Origin: Catenulispora sp.
GTDB taxonomy: Bacteria > Actinomycetota > Actinomycetes > Streptomycetales > Catenulisporaceae
Length of the DNA stretch: 56,130 nucleotides
Direction: 5' to 3'
Assembly: GCA_013362315.1 (NCBI GenBank)
Contig: JABFWL010000294.1
Span: 1-56,130, forward strand
Part shown: positions 46,328 through 56,052 of the stretch, in pieces
How the letters are laid out: each line of letters begins with the position of its first letter
How positions within the stretch are numbered: position 1 is the first letter of the stretch
Translations under genes and position numbers: made by a program
Notes under the pieces: model-generated
What the model was told of the DNA's origin: nothing
What the model saw: only the letters and a program-made list of their open reading frames with translations
The model's database searches: none

Positions 46328-46364
46328 GTGTCCGCCGTGGACGGCAACGCCCCACGGCGGACAC
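46328..46364. terminator. Intercistronic hairpin
   Basis: GTGTCCGCCGTGG ... CCACGGCGGACAC, 13-bp perfect stem. Confidence 0.65.
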
Positions 46365-46409
46365 CCGCACCTCGACATCGCGCCGCTTTCCGTCTCTCAA
46401 GGAGCACCA

Positions 46410-49400
46410 ATGGCAACTCCCATTCCGCGGGCGCGACTCGACCGCGCCCGCGGCGGCGCGCTCGCCCTTGCGGCAGCTGCCCTCTTCCTGGCCAGCACCA
46501 CGACTCCGGCCGCCGCGGCCGCCCCTGCGGCACCTGCGCCACCCACGGCCGGGTCCACGGCCTGTCCGTGGGTCGGTTCGTCGGCCCCGATCCCGCAACG
46601 GGTCAGCCAACTGCTGTCCCACATGTCGCTCACACAGGAAGTCACGCTGCTGACCGGCAGCACCGGATCCAACTACATCGGGTTCACCCCGGCGATCGGA
46701 TCGTTGTGCATCCCGGCGATGAACCTGAACGACAACCCCAACGGGGTCGGATGGATGACCGGTGTGACCCAGTTCCCGACCGCGGTGGACGTCGCCGCCA
46801 CCTGGGACACGACCGCTGAACAGCGCTACGGGCAGACCATCGGCGCCGAGCAGGCCGCCAAGGGCGCCACGATCGACTTCGGCCCGATGGTCAACATCGT
46901 GCGCGACCCGCGGTTCGGCCGGAACTACGAGACCCTCGGCGAGGATCCCTACCTCAGCGGGCAGCTGGGCGCCTCCAACATCCGCGGTGTGCAATCGACG
47001 GGTGTGATGGCCCAGGTCAAGCATCTGGCCGCGTACAACCAGGACGTCAACCGCAACACCGTCAGCGCCCAGGTCGACGACCGCACCGAGCAGGAGATCT
47101 ACCTGCCGGCGTTCCAGGCCGCCGTCCAGCAGGGCGCGGTTTCCTCAGTGATGTGCGCCACCAACTTCGTCAACGGTGTCGCAGCATGCCAGAACCCGCA
47201 TCTGCTGACCTCGGTGCTGCGCCAGCAGTTCGGCTTCACCGGGTTCGTCACCTCCGACTGGGGCTCCATCTACCCCACGAACTCCCTCGACGCCACGGTG
47301 CGGGCCGCCCAGGCCGGGTTGAACCAGGACATGCCCGGCAGCGACGGCGACTACGGCAGCCAGCTGGTCGGCGCGGTCAACGGCGGTTCGGTGCCGAAGT
47401 CGACCGTGGACAACCTCGTCTCCCAGGTGCTGACTGAGATGTTCGCCTTCGGGCTGTTCGACAAACCCACCTCCGGATCGACCGACCAGACCGCCACCAG
47501 CCCGAACCACGTGACGACCGCCAGAGGACTCGCCCAGGAAGGCACGGTGCTCCTGAAGAACGCCAGCGGCGTCCTGCCGTTCGGATCGGCCGTGTCCTCC
47601 ATCGCGGTCATCGGCGCCGACGCCTCCACGAAGCCGATCACCCAGGGCAACCCCAATGCCAGCGGCTACGTGACCTCCAGCGGCACGGTCACCCCGCTGC
47701 AGGGCATCACAGCGCGCGCCAACACCAGCGGCGTCAAAGTCGGCTACGACGATGGGACCAACAGCAGCACCGCGGCGTCCCTGGCCGCGTCCTCGTCAGT
47801 CGCGGTGGTGTTCGTCGGCAAATCGGAAGGTGAGAACGACGACCAGGCGAACATCGACCTGGCCGCCTCGGACAACGCGTTGATCTCCTCGGTCGCCGCT
47901 GCCAACCCGCACACGGTCGTGGTGCTCAACACCGGCTCGGCGGTCACGATGCCGTGGCTGAACTCGGTGGCCGGTGTGTTCGAAGCCTGGTACCCGGGTC
48001 AGGAGGACGGCAACGCGATCGCCGGGCTGCTGTTCGGGGACGTCAACCCCTCCGGGCACCTGCCGGTCACCTTCCCGGCAAGCCTTTCGCAGGTCCCGGC
48101 GCCGACGGCCGCCCAGTGGCCGGGCACCAGCACCGTTCCCGGCTGCACGCAGCCGACCTGCGTGCAGTATTCCGAAGGGCTGGGCGTCGGCTACCGCTGG
48201 TACGACTCCCAGAACATCGCACCCCTGTTCGAGTTCGGGTTCGGGCTGTCCTACACCAGCTTCGCGTTCAGCAACCTGTCGATCAGCCCGCTGATCAAGG
48301 GCGGCGCATCCACGGTCACCGCCACGGTGACGAACACCGGCACCCGGAGCGGAGCCGACGTCGCGCAGCTGTACGTCACCGCCCCGTCGGCGGTCGGCGA
48401 GCCGCCCAAGCAGCTGAAGGGTTTCGCCCGCGTCGATCTGGCACCCGGCCAGAGCACCACGGTCACCCTCCCGCTGACCGAGACCGACCTGCACTACTGG
48501 AACACCGGCGGCAACGGCTGGGCCACCGCCACCGGCGGCTACACGATCTCCGTGGGCGATTCCAGCCGCAACCTGCCGTTGTCCGGTTCGCTGACCGTCA
48601 CCACCGCGCAACTCGGCCAGCCCGTCACGATCGCCAACCCGGGTCCCCAGGAGGGCGTCGCCGGGGCCGGCGCATCTGTCACGGTCACCGCCGCCGACAC
48701 GACCGCGGGGCAGTCGCCGTCCTACACCGCCACCGGGCTGCCCTCCGGGACGGCGATCAACCCGGGCACCGGAGCCATCACCGGCACCCCGACGACCGCC
48801 GGAACCAGCACGGTCACCGTCAAGGCGGCTGACGCCACGGGTGCGTTCGCCACCACCAGCTTCACCTGGACGGTCACCCCGGCAGGCTCGGGGATTCCCA
48901 CCACGTCGCTGGTCGGCTACCAGGGCCTGTGCCTGGACGTGTTCGCGGCCAGGAGCGCCGACGGCACGCCGGCCCAGGTCTACACCTGCAACGGCACCGA
49001 CGCCCAGCGCTGGACCGCCGAACCTGACGGAAGCGTGCGCACCATGGGCAAGTGCCTGGACGCCGCCGCCGGTGGCACCGCGAACGGAACCAACGTCGAC
49101 CTGTCCACCTGCACCGGCACCGGCGCGCAGCAGTGGGCGCCGCAGACGAACGGGACACTGCTCAACACGGCTTCGGGACGGTGTCTGACCGACCCCAACT
49201 CCGGCCCAGCCGGCACCCATGTTCAGCTTTCGGACTGCACCGGCGCCGCGAACCAGGTGTGGACGCCCGCCGCGTCCCGCACCGGACCGGTGCCCGGGTA
49301 TCAGGGCTTGTGCATGGACGTGCGCTACGCCAACAGCGCCGACCGGACACCGGTGCAGGTCTACACCTGCAACGGCACGAACGCCCAGCAGTGGACCGTC

Positions 49401-49655
49401 GGAACGAACAGCACGATCCAGGCCCTCGGCAAGTGCCTGGACGTCAACGCGGCCGGGACGGGCAACGGCACCGTGGTCCAGCTCTACACCTGCAACGGGA
49501 CGGTCGCGCAGAACTGGCGGCCGCAGCCAGACGGCTCGCTGCTCAACCCCAACTCCGGCAGGTGCCTGGACGACGCCGCCAACGGCGGCTCGGGAACCCA
49601 GCTGCAGATCTGGGACTGCAACGGCGGCGCCAACCAGAAGTGGGTCCTGCCGTAG
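46410..49655 (+). CDS. Secreted GH3 family protein with FnIII-like, Ig-like and two ricin-B lectin domains
   Basis: NDNPNGVGWMTGVTQFPTAVDVAATWD...GFVTSDWGS (GH3 nucleophile region); C-terminal repeated QGLCLDV...QVYTCNGTxAQxW. Confidence 0.93.
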   Translation: MATPIPRARLDRARGGALALAAAALFLASTTTPAAAAAPAAPAPPTAGSTACPWVGSSAPIPQRVSQLLSHMSLTQEVTLLTGSTGSNYIGFTPAIGSLCIPAMNLNDNPNGVGWMTGVTQFPTAVDVAATWDTTAEQRYGQTIGAEQAAKGATIDFGPMVNIVRDPRFGRNYETLGEDPYLSGQLGASNIRGVQSTGVMAQVKHLAAYNQDVNRNTVSAQVDDRTEQEIYLPAFQAAVQQGAVSSVMCATNFVNGVAACQNPHLLTSVLRQQFGFTGFVTSDWGSIYPTNSLDATVRAAQAGLNQDMPGSDGDYGSQLVGAVNGGSVPKSTVDNLVSQVLTEMFAFGLFDKPTSGSTDQTATSPNHVTTARGLAQEGTVLLKNASGVLPFGSAVSSIAVIGADASTKPITQGNPNASGYVTSSGTVTPLQGITARANTSGVKVGYDDGTNSSTAASLAASSSVAVVFVGKSEGENDDQANIDLAASDNALISSVAAANPHTVVVLNTGSAVTMPWLNSVAGVFEAWYPGQEDGNAIAGLLFGDVNPSGHLPVTFPASLSQVPAPTAAQWPGTSTVPGCTQPTCVQYSEGLGVGYRWYDSQNIAPLFEFGFGLSYTSFAFSNLSISPLIKGGASTVTATVTNTGTRSGADVAQLYVTAPSAVGEPPKQLKGFARVDLAPGQSTTVTLPLTETDLHYWNTGGNGWATATGGYTISVGDSSRNLPLSGSLTVTTAQLGQPVTIANPGPQEGVAGAGASVTVTAADTTAGQSPSYTATGLPSGTAINPGTGAITGTPTTAGTSTVTVKAADATGAFATTSFTWTVTPAGSGIPTTSLVGYQGLCLDVFAARSADGTPAQVYTCNGTDAQRWTAEPDGSVRTMGKCLDAAAGGTANGTNVDLSTCTGTGAQQWAPQTNGTLLNTASGRCLTDPNSGPAGTHVQLSDCTGAANQVWTPAASRTGPVPGYQGLCMDVRYANSADRTPVQVYTCNGTNAQQWTVGTNSTIQALGKCLDVNAAGTGNGTVVQLYTCNGTVAQNWRPQPDGSLLNPNSGRCLDDAANGGSGTQLQIWDCNGGANQKWVLP

Positions 49656-49686
49656 TGATCGGCTGCCCCACCCGAGCATGACGACT

Positions 49687-49722
49687 GACGCGTGCGGTCG
49701 CTGGACGTCGACCGCACGCGTC
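49687..49722. terminator. Intercistronic hairpin
   Basis: GACGCGTGCGGTCG-ctggacgt-CGACCGCACGCGTC, 14-bp perfect stem. Confidence 0.65.
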
Positions 49723-49744
49723 GGTCCCACCCTGAGAGGTTGAC

Positions 49745-52700
49745 ATGGCACGTTTTCGAGGCGGGACGCTCCTCGCCGCAGCAGGACTGCTCATCGGAAG
49801 TATCGGTCTCCCGAGCACGGCCCAAGCCGCCGCGTCGGCGACGTTCTACACCTCGCCATCGGGCTCGGCCGCGGCGTCGTGTTCACAGGCATCGCCCTGT
49901 TCTCTAGCCGGTGCCCAAGCCCAGGCGCGCAGCTTCCTGAGCGCCAACCCCGGCGCCGACGTGTCGGTGCTGGTCGGCGACGGGACGTATCGGCTGTCCA
50001 GCGGGCTGGCGTTCGGCGCCGCCGACTCCGGCAGCGCCGGGCATCCCGTGGTGTGGCAGGCCGCGCCGGGTGCGCACCCGGCGGTCTCCGGCGGGTACCA
50101 AGTGACCGGCTGGACTCCGGTGGGTGGTACGAGCCTGATGTCGGCGGCGGTGCCGGCCGGCACGCAGACCAGGCAGCTCTACATCAACGGTGTCGACATC
50201 CCGGTGGCCCAGGCCAGTCCGGGCTCGCTGGGCTGGACGCTGTCGTCGTGGGACGCCACCGGGTTCCAGGTCAGCGACGCGAACACCGCGAACGCGCTGC
50301 TGTCCCTGGCATCGGGGCTCAGCGCGGCCCAGGTGCGCCAGATCCAGTTCAATTGGTCGCCCATGGCTCCCATGGACTGGGCCGCGGCCGAGTGCCCCGT
50401 GGACAGCATCGTCGCCGGTGCGAGCGCGGGAACGGCGACGGTGCGGATGGCCCAGCCGTGCTGGAACAACCTGACCAACAAGTCGGCCACGGTGTACGGC
50501 CACAACAACGGCGCCGACAACGTCTCGCCGTACAACCTGGCACCGAACACCGGGCCGACGCTGCTGGAGAACGCCCGCGCCTGGCTGCACCCCGGTCAGT
50601 GGTACCTGGACAACTCAAGCAACACGCTGTACTACCAGCCCGCGCCGGGACAGCAGATGGCTGCGCTGGATGTCGAGGTGCCGCAGGTCCAGTCCCTGCT
50701 GTCGGTAGCCGGGACGCTGGCGAGCCCGGTGCACGACATCACCTTCACCGGCATCCGGTTCACCACCGCGACCTGGAACGATCCGTCGACTCCCACCGGC
50801 TTTGTCCAGGTGCAGGCCGGGCTGATGGTCAACCAGCCCAACACGGTGTCCGGCGGAGTCGTGCAACCCGCCACACAGGGGGAGTGCACCTTCGCGACTC
50901 CCACCGCTGGATCCTGCCCATGGGCAGCGTTCGCCCAGCCCCTGGCTAACGTCCAGCTGACCGCGGCGCGCAATGTCAGCTTCCTGTCCGACCAGTTCGA
51001 CGACCTCGGTGGCACCGGCCTGGGCATGAAGTACGGCAGCAGCAACAACACCGTGCGCGGCAGCCTGTTCACCGAGATCGGAGCGGCCGGCGTCTGGCTG
51101 GGCTGCGGTTCGGATCCCAACCCCGGCAGCAGCGACGATCCGGCGTCGACGGTGATTCAGAACTGTTCGGCCGATCCCACGGCCTCGGCCAACGATCAGT
51201 TCGGTGCAGGTGGCGTCAACGAGATCATGACCGGCAACACGATCGACAACAACGTCTTGTACCGTGCGGGCCTGGACTACCTGGGCACCGTCGGCGTCAC
51301 GCTGATGTTCACCCAGCACACCACGATCAGCCACAACGACATCTCCGGCATGCCCTACGACGGGCTGACCTCCGGTGCCTGGCAAGGCCACGTCGACGAC
51401 GTCTCCAAGGCCCCGACCCACAACGACCAGACCTCGGGGAACATCAACTCGAACGTCGTCATCAGCAACAACCACATCCACGACAACATGCAGGTCTACA
51501 CCGGGGACGGCGGCGCGATCTACACCGAGGGGCATGACGGCGCGACCATCCTGAACAGCGACGGCTCGGTCAACACCGCGGCTTCCTACGCCAACGGGCT
51601 GAGCATCACCGGCAACGTGCTGGACGGCTCGCGCAACGGCTACGCCGAGGCCCCCGACGTCGGCTCGCAGTGGATCACGATGTCGGGGAATGTCGAGTTC
51701 CACAACGCCCACTCGTTCTCCTGCAACTGGCCGACACCGCAGGGCTCCCGAGTGACATTCACGGGGAACTGGGCGGCTGACACGGGCGACAGCAGCTGCT
51801 ATCCCAACAACACGAGCAACACGACCTACTACGGGAACACGCCGATTCCGGCGAACCCCGGCCCGGCGGATCTGCCCAGCACCGTGCTGGCCAACGCCGG
51901 ACCCACAACGCAGTACCAGTCGCTGGAGGCCGCACTGCCGATCCGGATCGACTACACCGGGTTCTCCTCCGGCCAGGCTCTGGTTGCCGGCTCCGGCTTC
52001 ACCCCCGGCATACCGGTGTACATCAAGGGCACGCTCGCTACCGGGGTCTCCTACCTCTCCGGCGGATTCCTGACCATGCCAGTGCCTTCCGGAACTCAGG
52101 CCTCCGACATCACCGTGGGCCTGCCGGCCGGGGCTACCCGAGTCAACGACACCGACCCCTCGATCACCTACAACGGGTACAACCTGTCCAGCGGGCGCGG
52201 AGTGGGCGACTTCGGGAACGACGTGCACTATGGCGCGGTCGGAGCGACCGCGACATACCGGTTCACCGGGACCGGGATACAGGTGTTCGGGGAGCAGTAC
52301 ACCGACCAGGGCACCATCGGCGTCAGCATCGATGGCGGAACGCAGACCGTTGTGAGCGCTGTACCGGTCGACGGTACGCGGCACTCGAACGTTCCGCTGT
52401 TCACGACGACCACCCTGGCTCCGGGTGCACACACCATCGTGGTGGCCGCGTTGTCCGGAATCTTCAGCACCCTGGACGGCTTCGCCGTGCTGAACAGCGC
52501 CAGACTCGACGACACCGACCCGGCGATCGGCTATACCGGTTTCACCCACTTCGGGCCGCCTCGCGGCTTGGGTGACTACGGCGACGACATCCACTACGCC
52601 ACCGCCAACGGGTCCACGGCGACGTTCACCTTCGGCGGTACCGGCGTCCAGGTGTTCGGTGAGCAGTACACCGACCAGGGGAACATCGGCGTCAGCATCG

Positions 52701-53236
52701 ACGGCGGAGCCCAGTTCGTCGTCAACACGGTCAGCAGCGACGGTCAGCGACACACGAACACCCCTGTGTTCACCACCGCGGGGCTGCCCTTCGGCGCCCA
52801 TACCGTCACCGTCACCAAGCTGTCCGGGATCTTCAGCACCCTGGACGGCTTCCAGGTCCTTACCACGAACCGATTGGACGACACCGACCCGGCGATCGGC
52901 TATGCCGGTTTCACCCAGGGCGGGCCGCCTCGCGGCTTGGGCGACTACGGCGACGACATCCACTACGCCACCGTCAACGGGTCCACGGCGACGTTCACCT
53001 TCGGCGGTACCGGCGTCCAGGTGTTCGGTGAGCAGTACACCGACCAGGGGAACATCGGCATCAGCATCGACGGCGGTCCCCAAAGCATCGTCAGCACCGT
53101 CCCGGCCGACGGCCAGCGACACAGCAACGTCCCCGTATTCACGAGCACCAGTCTCAGCAACGGCACGCACACGGTTGTGGTGACCAAGCTGTCCGGAATC
53201 TTCACGACACTCGACGGGTTCAACGTCGTGAGCTGA
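49745..53236 (+). CDS. Secreted right-handed parallel beta-helix protein (GH141-like) with three C-terminal repeats
   Basis: ATFYTSPSGSAAASCSQASPCSLAGAQAQARSFLSANPGADVSVLVGDGTYRLSSGLAF...; 3x (DTDPxIxYxGF...GxGDxGxDxHY...GTGxQVFGEQYTDQGxIGxSIDGG). Confidence 0.82.
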   Translation: MARFRGGTLLAAAGLLIGSIGLPSTAQAAASATFYTSPSGSAAASCSQASPCSLAGAQAQARSFLSANPGADVSVLVGDGTYRLSSGLAFGAADSGSAGHPVVWQAAPGAHPAVSGGYQVTGWTPVGGTSLMSAAVPAGTQTRQLYINGVDIPVAQASPGSLGWTLSSWDATGFQVSDANTANALLSLASGLSAAQVRQIQFNWSPMAPMDWAAAECPVDSIVAGASAGTATVRMAQPCWNNLTNKSATVYGHNNGADNVSPYNLAPNTGPTLLENARAWLHPGQWYLDNSSNTLYYQPAPGQQMAALDVEVPQVQSLLSVAGTLASPVHDITFTGIRFTTATWNDPSTPTGFVQVQAGLMVNQPNTVSGGVVQPATQGECTFATPTAGSCPWAAFAQPLANVQLTAARNVSFLSDQFDDLGGTGLGMKYGSSNNTVRGSLFTEIGAAGVWLGCGSDPNPGSSDDPASTVIQNCSADPTASANDQFGAGGVNEIMTGNTIDNNVLYRAGLDYLGTVGVTLMFTQHTTISHNDISGMPYDGLTSGAWQGHVDDVSKAPTHNDQTSGNINSNVVISNNHIHDNMQVYTGDGGAIYTEGHDGATILNSDGSVNTAASYANGLSITGNVLDGSRNGYAEAPDVGSQWITMSGNVEFHNAHSFSCNWPTPQGSRVTFTGNWAADTGDSSCYPNNTSNTTYYGNTPIPANPGPADLPSTVLANAGPTTQYQSLEAALPIRIDYTGFSSGQALVAGSGFTPGIPVYIKGTLATGVSYLSGGFLTMPVPSGTQASDITVGLPAGATRVNDTDPSITYNGYNLSSGRGVGDFGNDVHYGAVGATATYRFTGTGIQVFGEQYTDQGTIGVSIDGGTQTVVSAVPVDGTRHSNVPLFTTTTLAPGAHTIVVAALSGIFSTLDGFAVLNSARLDDTDPAIGYTGFTHFGPPRGLGDYGDDIHYATANGSTATFTFGGTGVQVFGEQYTDQGNIGVSIDGGAQFVVNTVSSDGQRHTNTPVFTTAGLPFGAHTVTVTKLSGIFSTLDGFQVLTTNRLDDTDPAIGYAGFTQGGPPRGLGDYGDDIHYATVNGSTATFTFGGTGVQVFGEQYTDQGNIGISIDGGPQSIVSTVPADGQRHSNVPVFTSTSLSNGTHTVVVTKLSGIFTTLDGFNVVS

Positions 53237-53703
53237 GGCCGGGACGGTTCACACCGAACGCGCCGAGGCGTAGAGATGGGGGCGGGGCGGGTGGGTGACG
53301 GTGCGCCGCATCCGCCCCGCTACCACAGGCCGGGCTGCTCCCGTGGCCTGGCGCGTGGGGCTGCCGCTGGCGTCTGGCGATTGTGCAGCATCCAGAATTC
53401 AGGGGCGAAAGTCGACCAGCGCGGACGAATGTATTCGGGCGGCGGTCGTGAAAACCGCTGGTTGGTCGCCACAGGGTATTGCCCTGCTTGTGGCTCAAGT
53501 GTGTCGTCTGTTCAAGAAATCTGCTGGTCAAGGGTTCGAGTCTCGCGACGGGAGTGTGGTTGAAGACTTGACCGGGCTGTTGTTTCGGCGATATCAAGTC
53601 CTCTCTCGGGTGAATCTTCGCGGGGTCTTCCCGTGGTGCGGGTGGGGGTTCATCGGGTTCTTCGGCTGCTTCGGCAGTCTGGACGGGACGGGGTGAGGAG
53701 GCG

Positions 53704-54072
53704 GTGGAGATGGCTCGGCAGGCGGACGTTGCTGGGGATCCGGGCGGTGTCGGCGGCGGTATGGCTGTGCGCCTTGCGCAGGTGGCGGATCTTCCGGTGG
53801 TGTTGGATGTGCCGTCGGCGGGGCGGTTGCTGGGGATCGGTCGGACGCGGGCCTACCGGCTCGCCCACCGGGGCGGATTCCCCTGCCGGGTGATACGGAT
53901 CGGTGGGAGCTGGCGTGTCCCGACTGCGGATCTGCTGGCGTTGCTCGGACTGCCGGCGAGCTCTGTTGCTGCCGGACTGGGCGCGGCCGGTCCGGAGGCG
54001 CCGATTGGGGAGAATCCGGCTGCTGGTCGTCCGGTGCTGCGTCGGCCGGACCGCCTGTACAGGGCTCGGTGA
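53704..54072 (+). CDS. Excisionase-like HTH protein (copy 2)
   Basis: PVVLDVPSAGRLLGIGRTRAYRLAHRGGFPCRVIRIGGSWRVPTADLLALLGL; overlaps integrase start. Confidence 0.87.
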   Translation: MEMARQADVAGDPGGVGGGMAVRLAQVADLPVVLDVPSAGRLLGIGRTRAYRLAHRGGFPCRVIRIGGSWRVPTADLLALLGLPASSVAAGLGAAGPEAPIGENPAAGRPVLRRPDRLYRAR

Positions 54073-55709
54073 TGGCGGCGTCTACGGGTTCGGTGTTCAA
54101 GAAGTGTGGTTGCCGGGAGCCGGTGCTCGGACCGGACGGTGTGCAGTTGGTTGGCGCCGATGGGAAGCTGGCGGTGCGGCGTCTGGGTGTGAAGTGCCCA
54201 AGGCTGCGTCGTGGTTTCGGGTGGAATCCGCGGCACGGCACCTGGTATTTCCAGTACGACCATGCCGATGCCGTCGGCAGCCGGGTCGTGGTGTCCTTCG
54301 GGAGCCTGGCTACCCGTGCGGAGGCTGAGGACCAGCTTGCTGCGGTGCGGCGCCTGTTGGGGATCGCCGATGAGCTCGGCGAGGACCCGCAGGCGGTGGC
54401 CGACCTCAGGGTGCAGATAGCCGCCCGCATCAAGCTCGATCACAAGGCGGGGCTGGGGCTGCCGGAGTTCGAGGCGATGCGGCGCGCAGTGTTAGCTGGT
54501 GTGCCGGTGACCGAGCATCTGACGGTGGGGCAGTGGCTGAACGAGTGGCTGGCGGGCAAGACCGCCTTGAGCGTGGCCACCCGGCGGATGTATGCCTCGC
54601 AGGTGCGGACCTATCTGATCCCGCATCTGGGCCGGATCCCCCTGGACCGGCTTCGGGTGGCGCATGTGACGGCGATGTTCGACGCGATCGCCCGCGAGGC
54701 TGCGGCGGCGGAGGCGAACAACGCGGCGCGCCGGGAGGCGGACGCGGCCCGGAAGGCGGCATGGGCGCGTGGGGATCATGCGGCGTGGCGGGAGGCGAAG
54801 GACCGGCTGGCCGGGTTGCCGGCGTTCCGGCCGCCGTGTCACGCCGCGACCCGGTTTCGGCTGCGGTCTGCGCTGCGCTCAGCCTTGTCGGCGGCGTGCG
54901 CGCAGCAGTTGGTTACGGTGAATGTGGCGGCGCTGGCGGAGATCGGGTCGGGCAGGTCGCCGAAGGCATTGGTGTGGACGGCCGAGCGGGTGGCGTACTG
55001 GCAGGCGACGGGGAACAGGCCGTCGGCGGTGATGGTGTGGACGGCCGAGCAGACCCGCCAGTTCCTGGACCGGGCGGTGCGGCACGAGTGGTATGCGCTG
55101 TATCTGTTGGTGGCGTGTACCGGGTTGCGCCGGGGTGAGGCGTGCGGGTTGCGGTGGATCGATGTGGATCTGGATGCCCGGATGCTCTCCCCGGCCAAGC
55201 AGCGGGTGCAGAATGGCTGGGAGGTGCTGGAGACCGACCTGAAGTCCGACGCCAGCGAACGCGACGTCGGACTGGCCGACCAGGTCGCCGAGGCGCTACG
55301 CGCCCAGCGGGACTGGCAGCAGGACGTACGCGAGCGCGCCGGGTCGGCGTGGACCGAGACCGGGCTGGTGTTCACTACCGCCGACGGCGCAGGGCTGCAC
55401 CCGGCCAAGGTCACCGCGCAGTTCCAGCAGTTGGCCCGGGAGGCCGGGCTGCCGCCGGTCCGGCTGCACGACCTGAGACACGGTGCCGCGTCACTGGCGC
55501 TGGCCGCCGGGGTGGATCTCAAGGTCGTCTCGGACATGCTCGGCCACTCCGGCACAGCCATCACCCGGGACATCTACACCTCGGTCTACGACGAGCTGAA
55601 ACACGCCGCAGCCGCGGCCATCGCCGCCGCGATCAACGGCGCCCGTCCTGCGTCCTCGCCGGTTGGGCGCAGCAGGCGGACCGTGAAGCCGCTTGCCGCG
55701 ACGGCTTGA
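54069..55709 (+). CDS. Tyrosine recombinase/integrase (copy 2)
   Basis: Near-identical to 23708-25342 over most of its length, same catalytic motifs. Confidence 0.95.
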   Translation: MMAASTGSVFKKCGCREPVLGPDGVQLVGADGKLAVRRLGVKCPRLRRGFGWNPRHGTWYFQYDHADAVGSRVVVSFGSLATRAEAEDQLAAVRRLLGIADELGEDPQAVADLRVQIAARIKLDHKAGLGLPEFEAMRRAVLAGVPVTEHLTVGQWLNEWLAGKTALSVATRRMYASQVRTYLIPHLGRIPLDRLRVAHVTAMFDAIAREAAAAEANNAARREADAARKAAWARGDHAAWREAKDRLAGLPAFRPPCHAATRFRLRSALRSALSAACAQQLVTVNVAALAEIGSGRSPKALVWTAERVAYWQATGNRPSAVMVWTAEQTRQFLDRAVRHEWYALYLLVACTGLRRGEACGLRWIDVDLDARMLSPAKQRVQNGWEVLETDLKSDASERDVGLADQVAEALRAQRDWQQDVRERAGSAWTETGLVFTTADGAGLHPAKVTAQFQQLAREAGLPPVRLHDLRHGAASLALAAGVDLKVVSDMLGHSGTAITRDIYTSVYDELKHAAAAAIAAAINGARPASSPVGRSRRTVKPLAATA

Positions 55710-55940
55710 ACTGGACGGAGGATGCATCGACCACACCAGCGGACCGTTTATGGCCTGGCTGACGCGCTGGGGAGTAGGAGACTTCCCGCAGGCCAGGAGG
55801 GGTACCCACCCGTCCGAACCCTGGGCCGCCGAACTCCCAGAGCCCAGATACCCCCTGATCCTGCGGGCCGAAAATCCACTGGAGTTCTCGAGGAGGTCAG
55901 GGTTCGAACATTGAGTTCTGGAACGCAGTCGGAACGCACC

Positions 55941-55959
55941 CTGGACCACGCCTGGACCA
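55941..55959. promoter_or_regulatory. Putative integrase arm-type repeat pair
   Basis: CTGGACCAcgcCTGGACCA. Confidence 0.5.
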
Positions 55960-56013
55960 TCCAGCCTGACGGGGCGTCAAGAGGTTCAACCACTTCAAGA
56001 TCTAAAACACGAA

Positions 56014-56042
56014 ACCCCAGCTCACGTTAGGTGAACTGGGGT
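56014..56042 (-). terminator. Hairpin downstream of tRNA-Lys
   Basis: ACCCCAGcTCAC-gttag-GTGAaCTGGGGT; revcomp is followed by a T-rich stretch. Confidence 0.55.
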
Positions 56043-56052
56043 CTGCTACGGG

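Noticed and set aside
44381-53170. Long ORFs 44381-45862(+), 45486-47024(-), 47796-49751(-), 50615-53170(-)
   Set aside because: They overlap well-supported glycosidase genes in other frames, have no recognisable domains, and show compositional bias of spurious ORFs.
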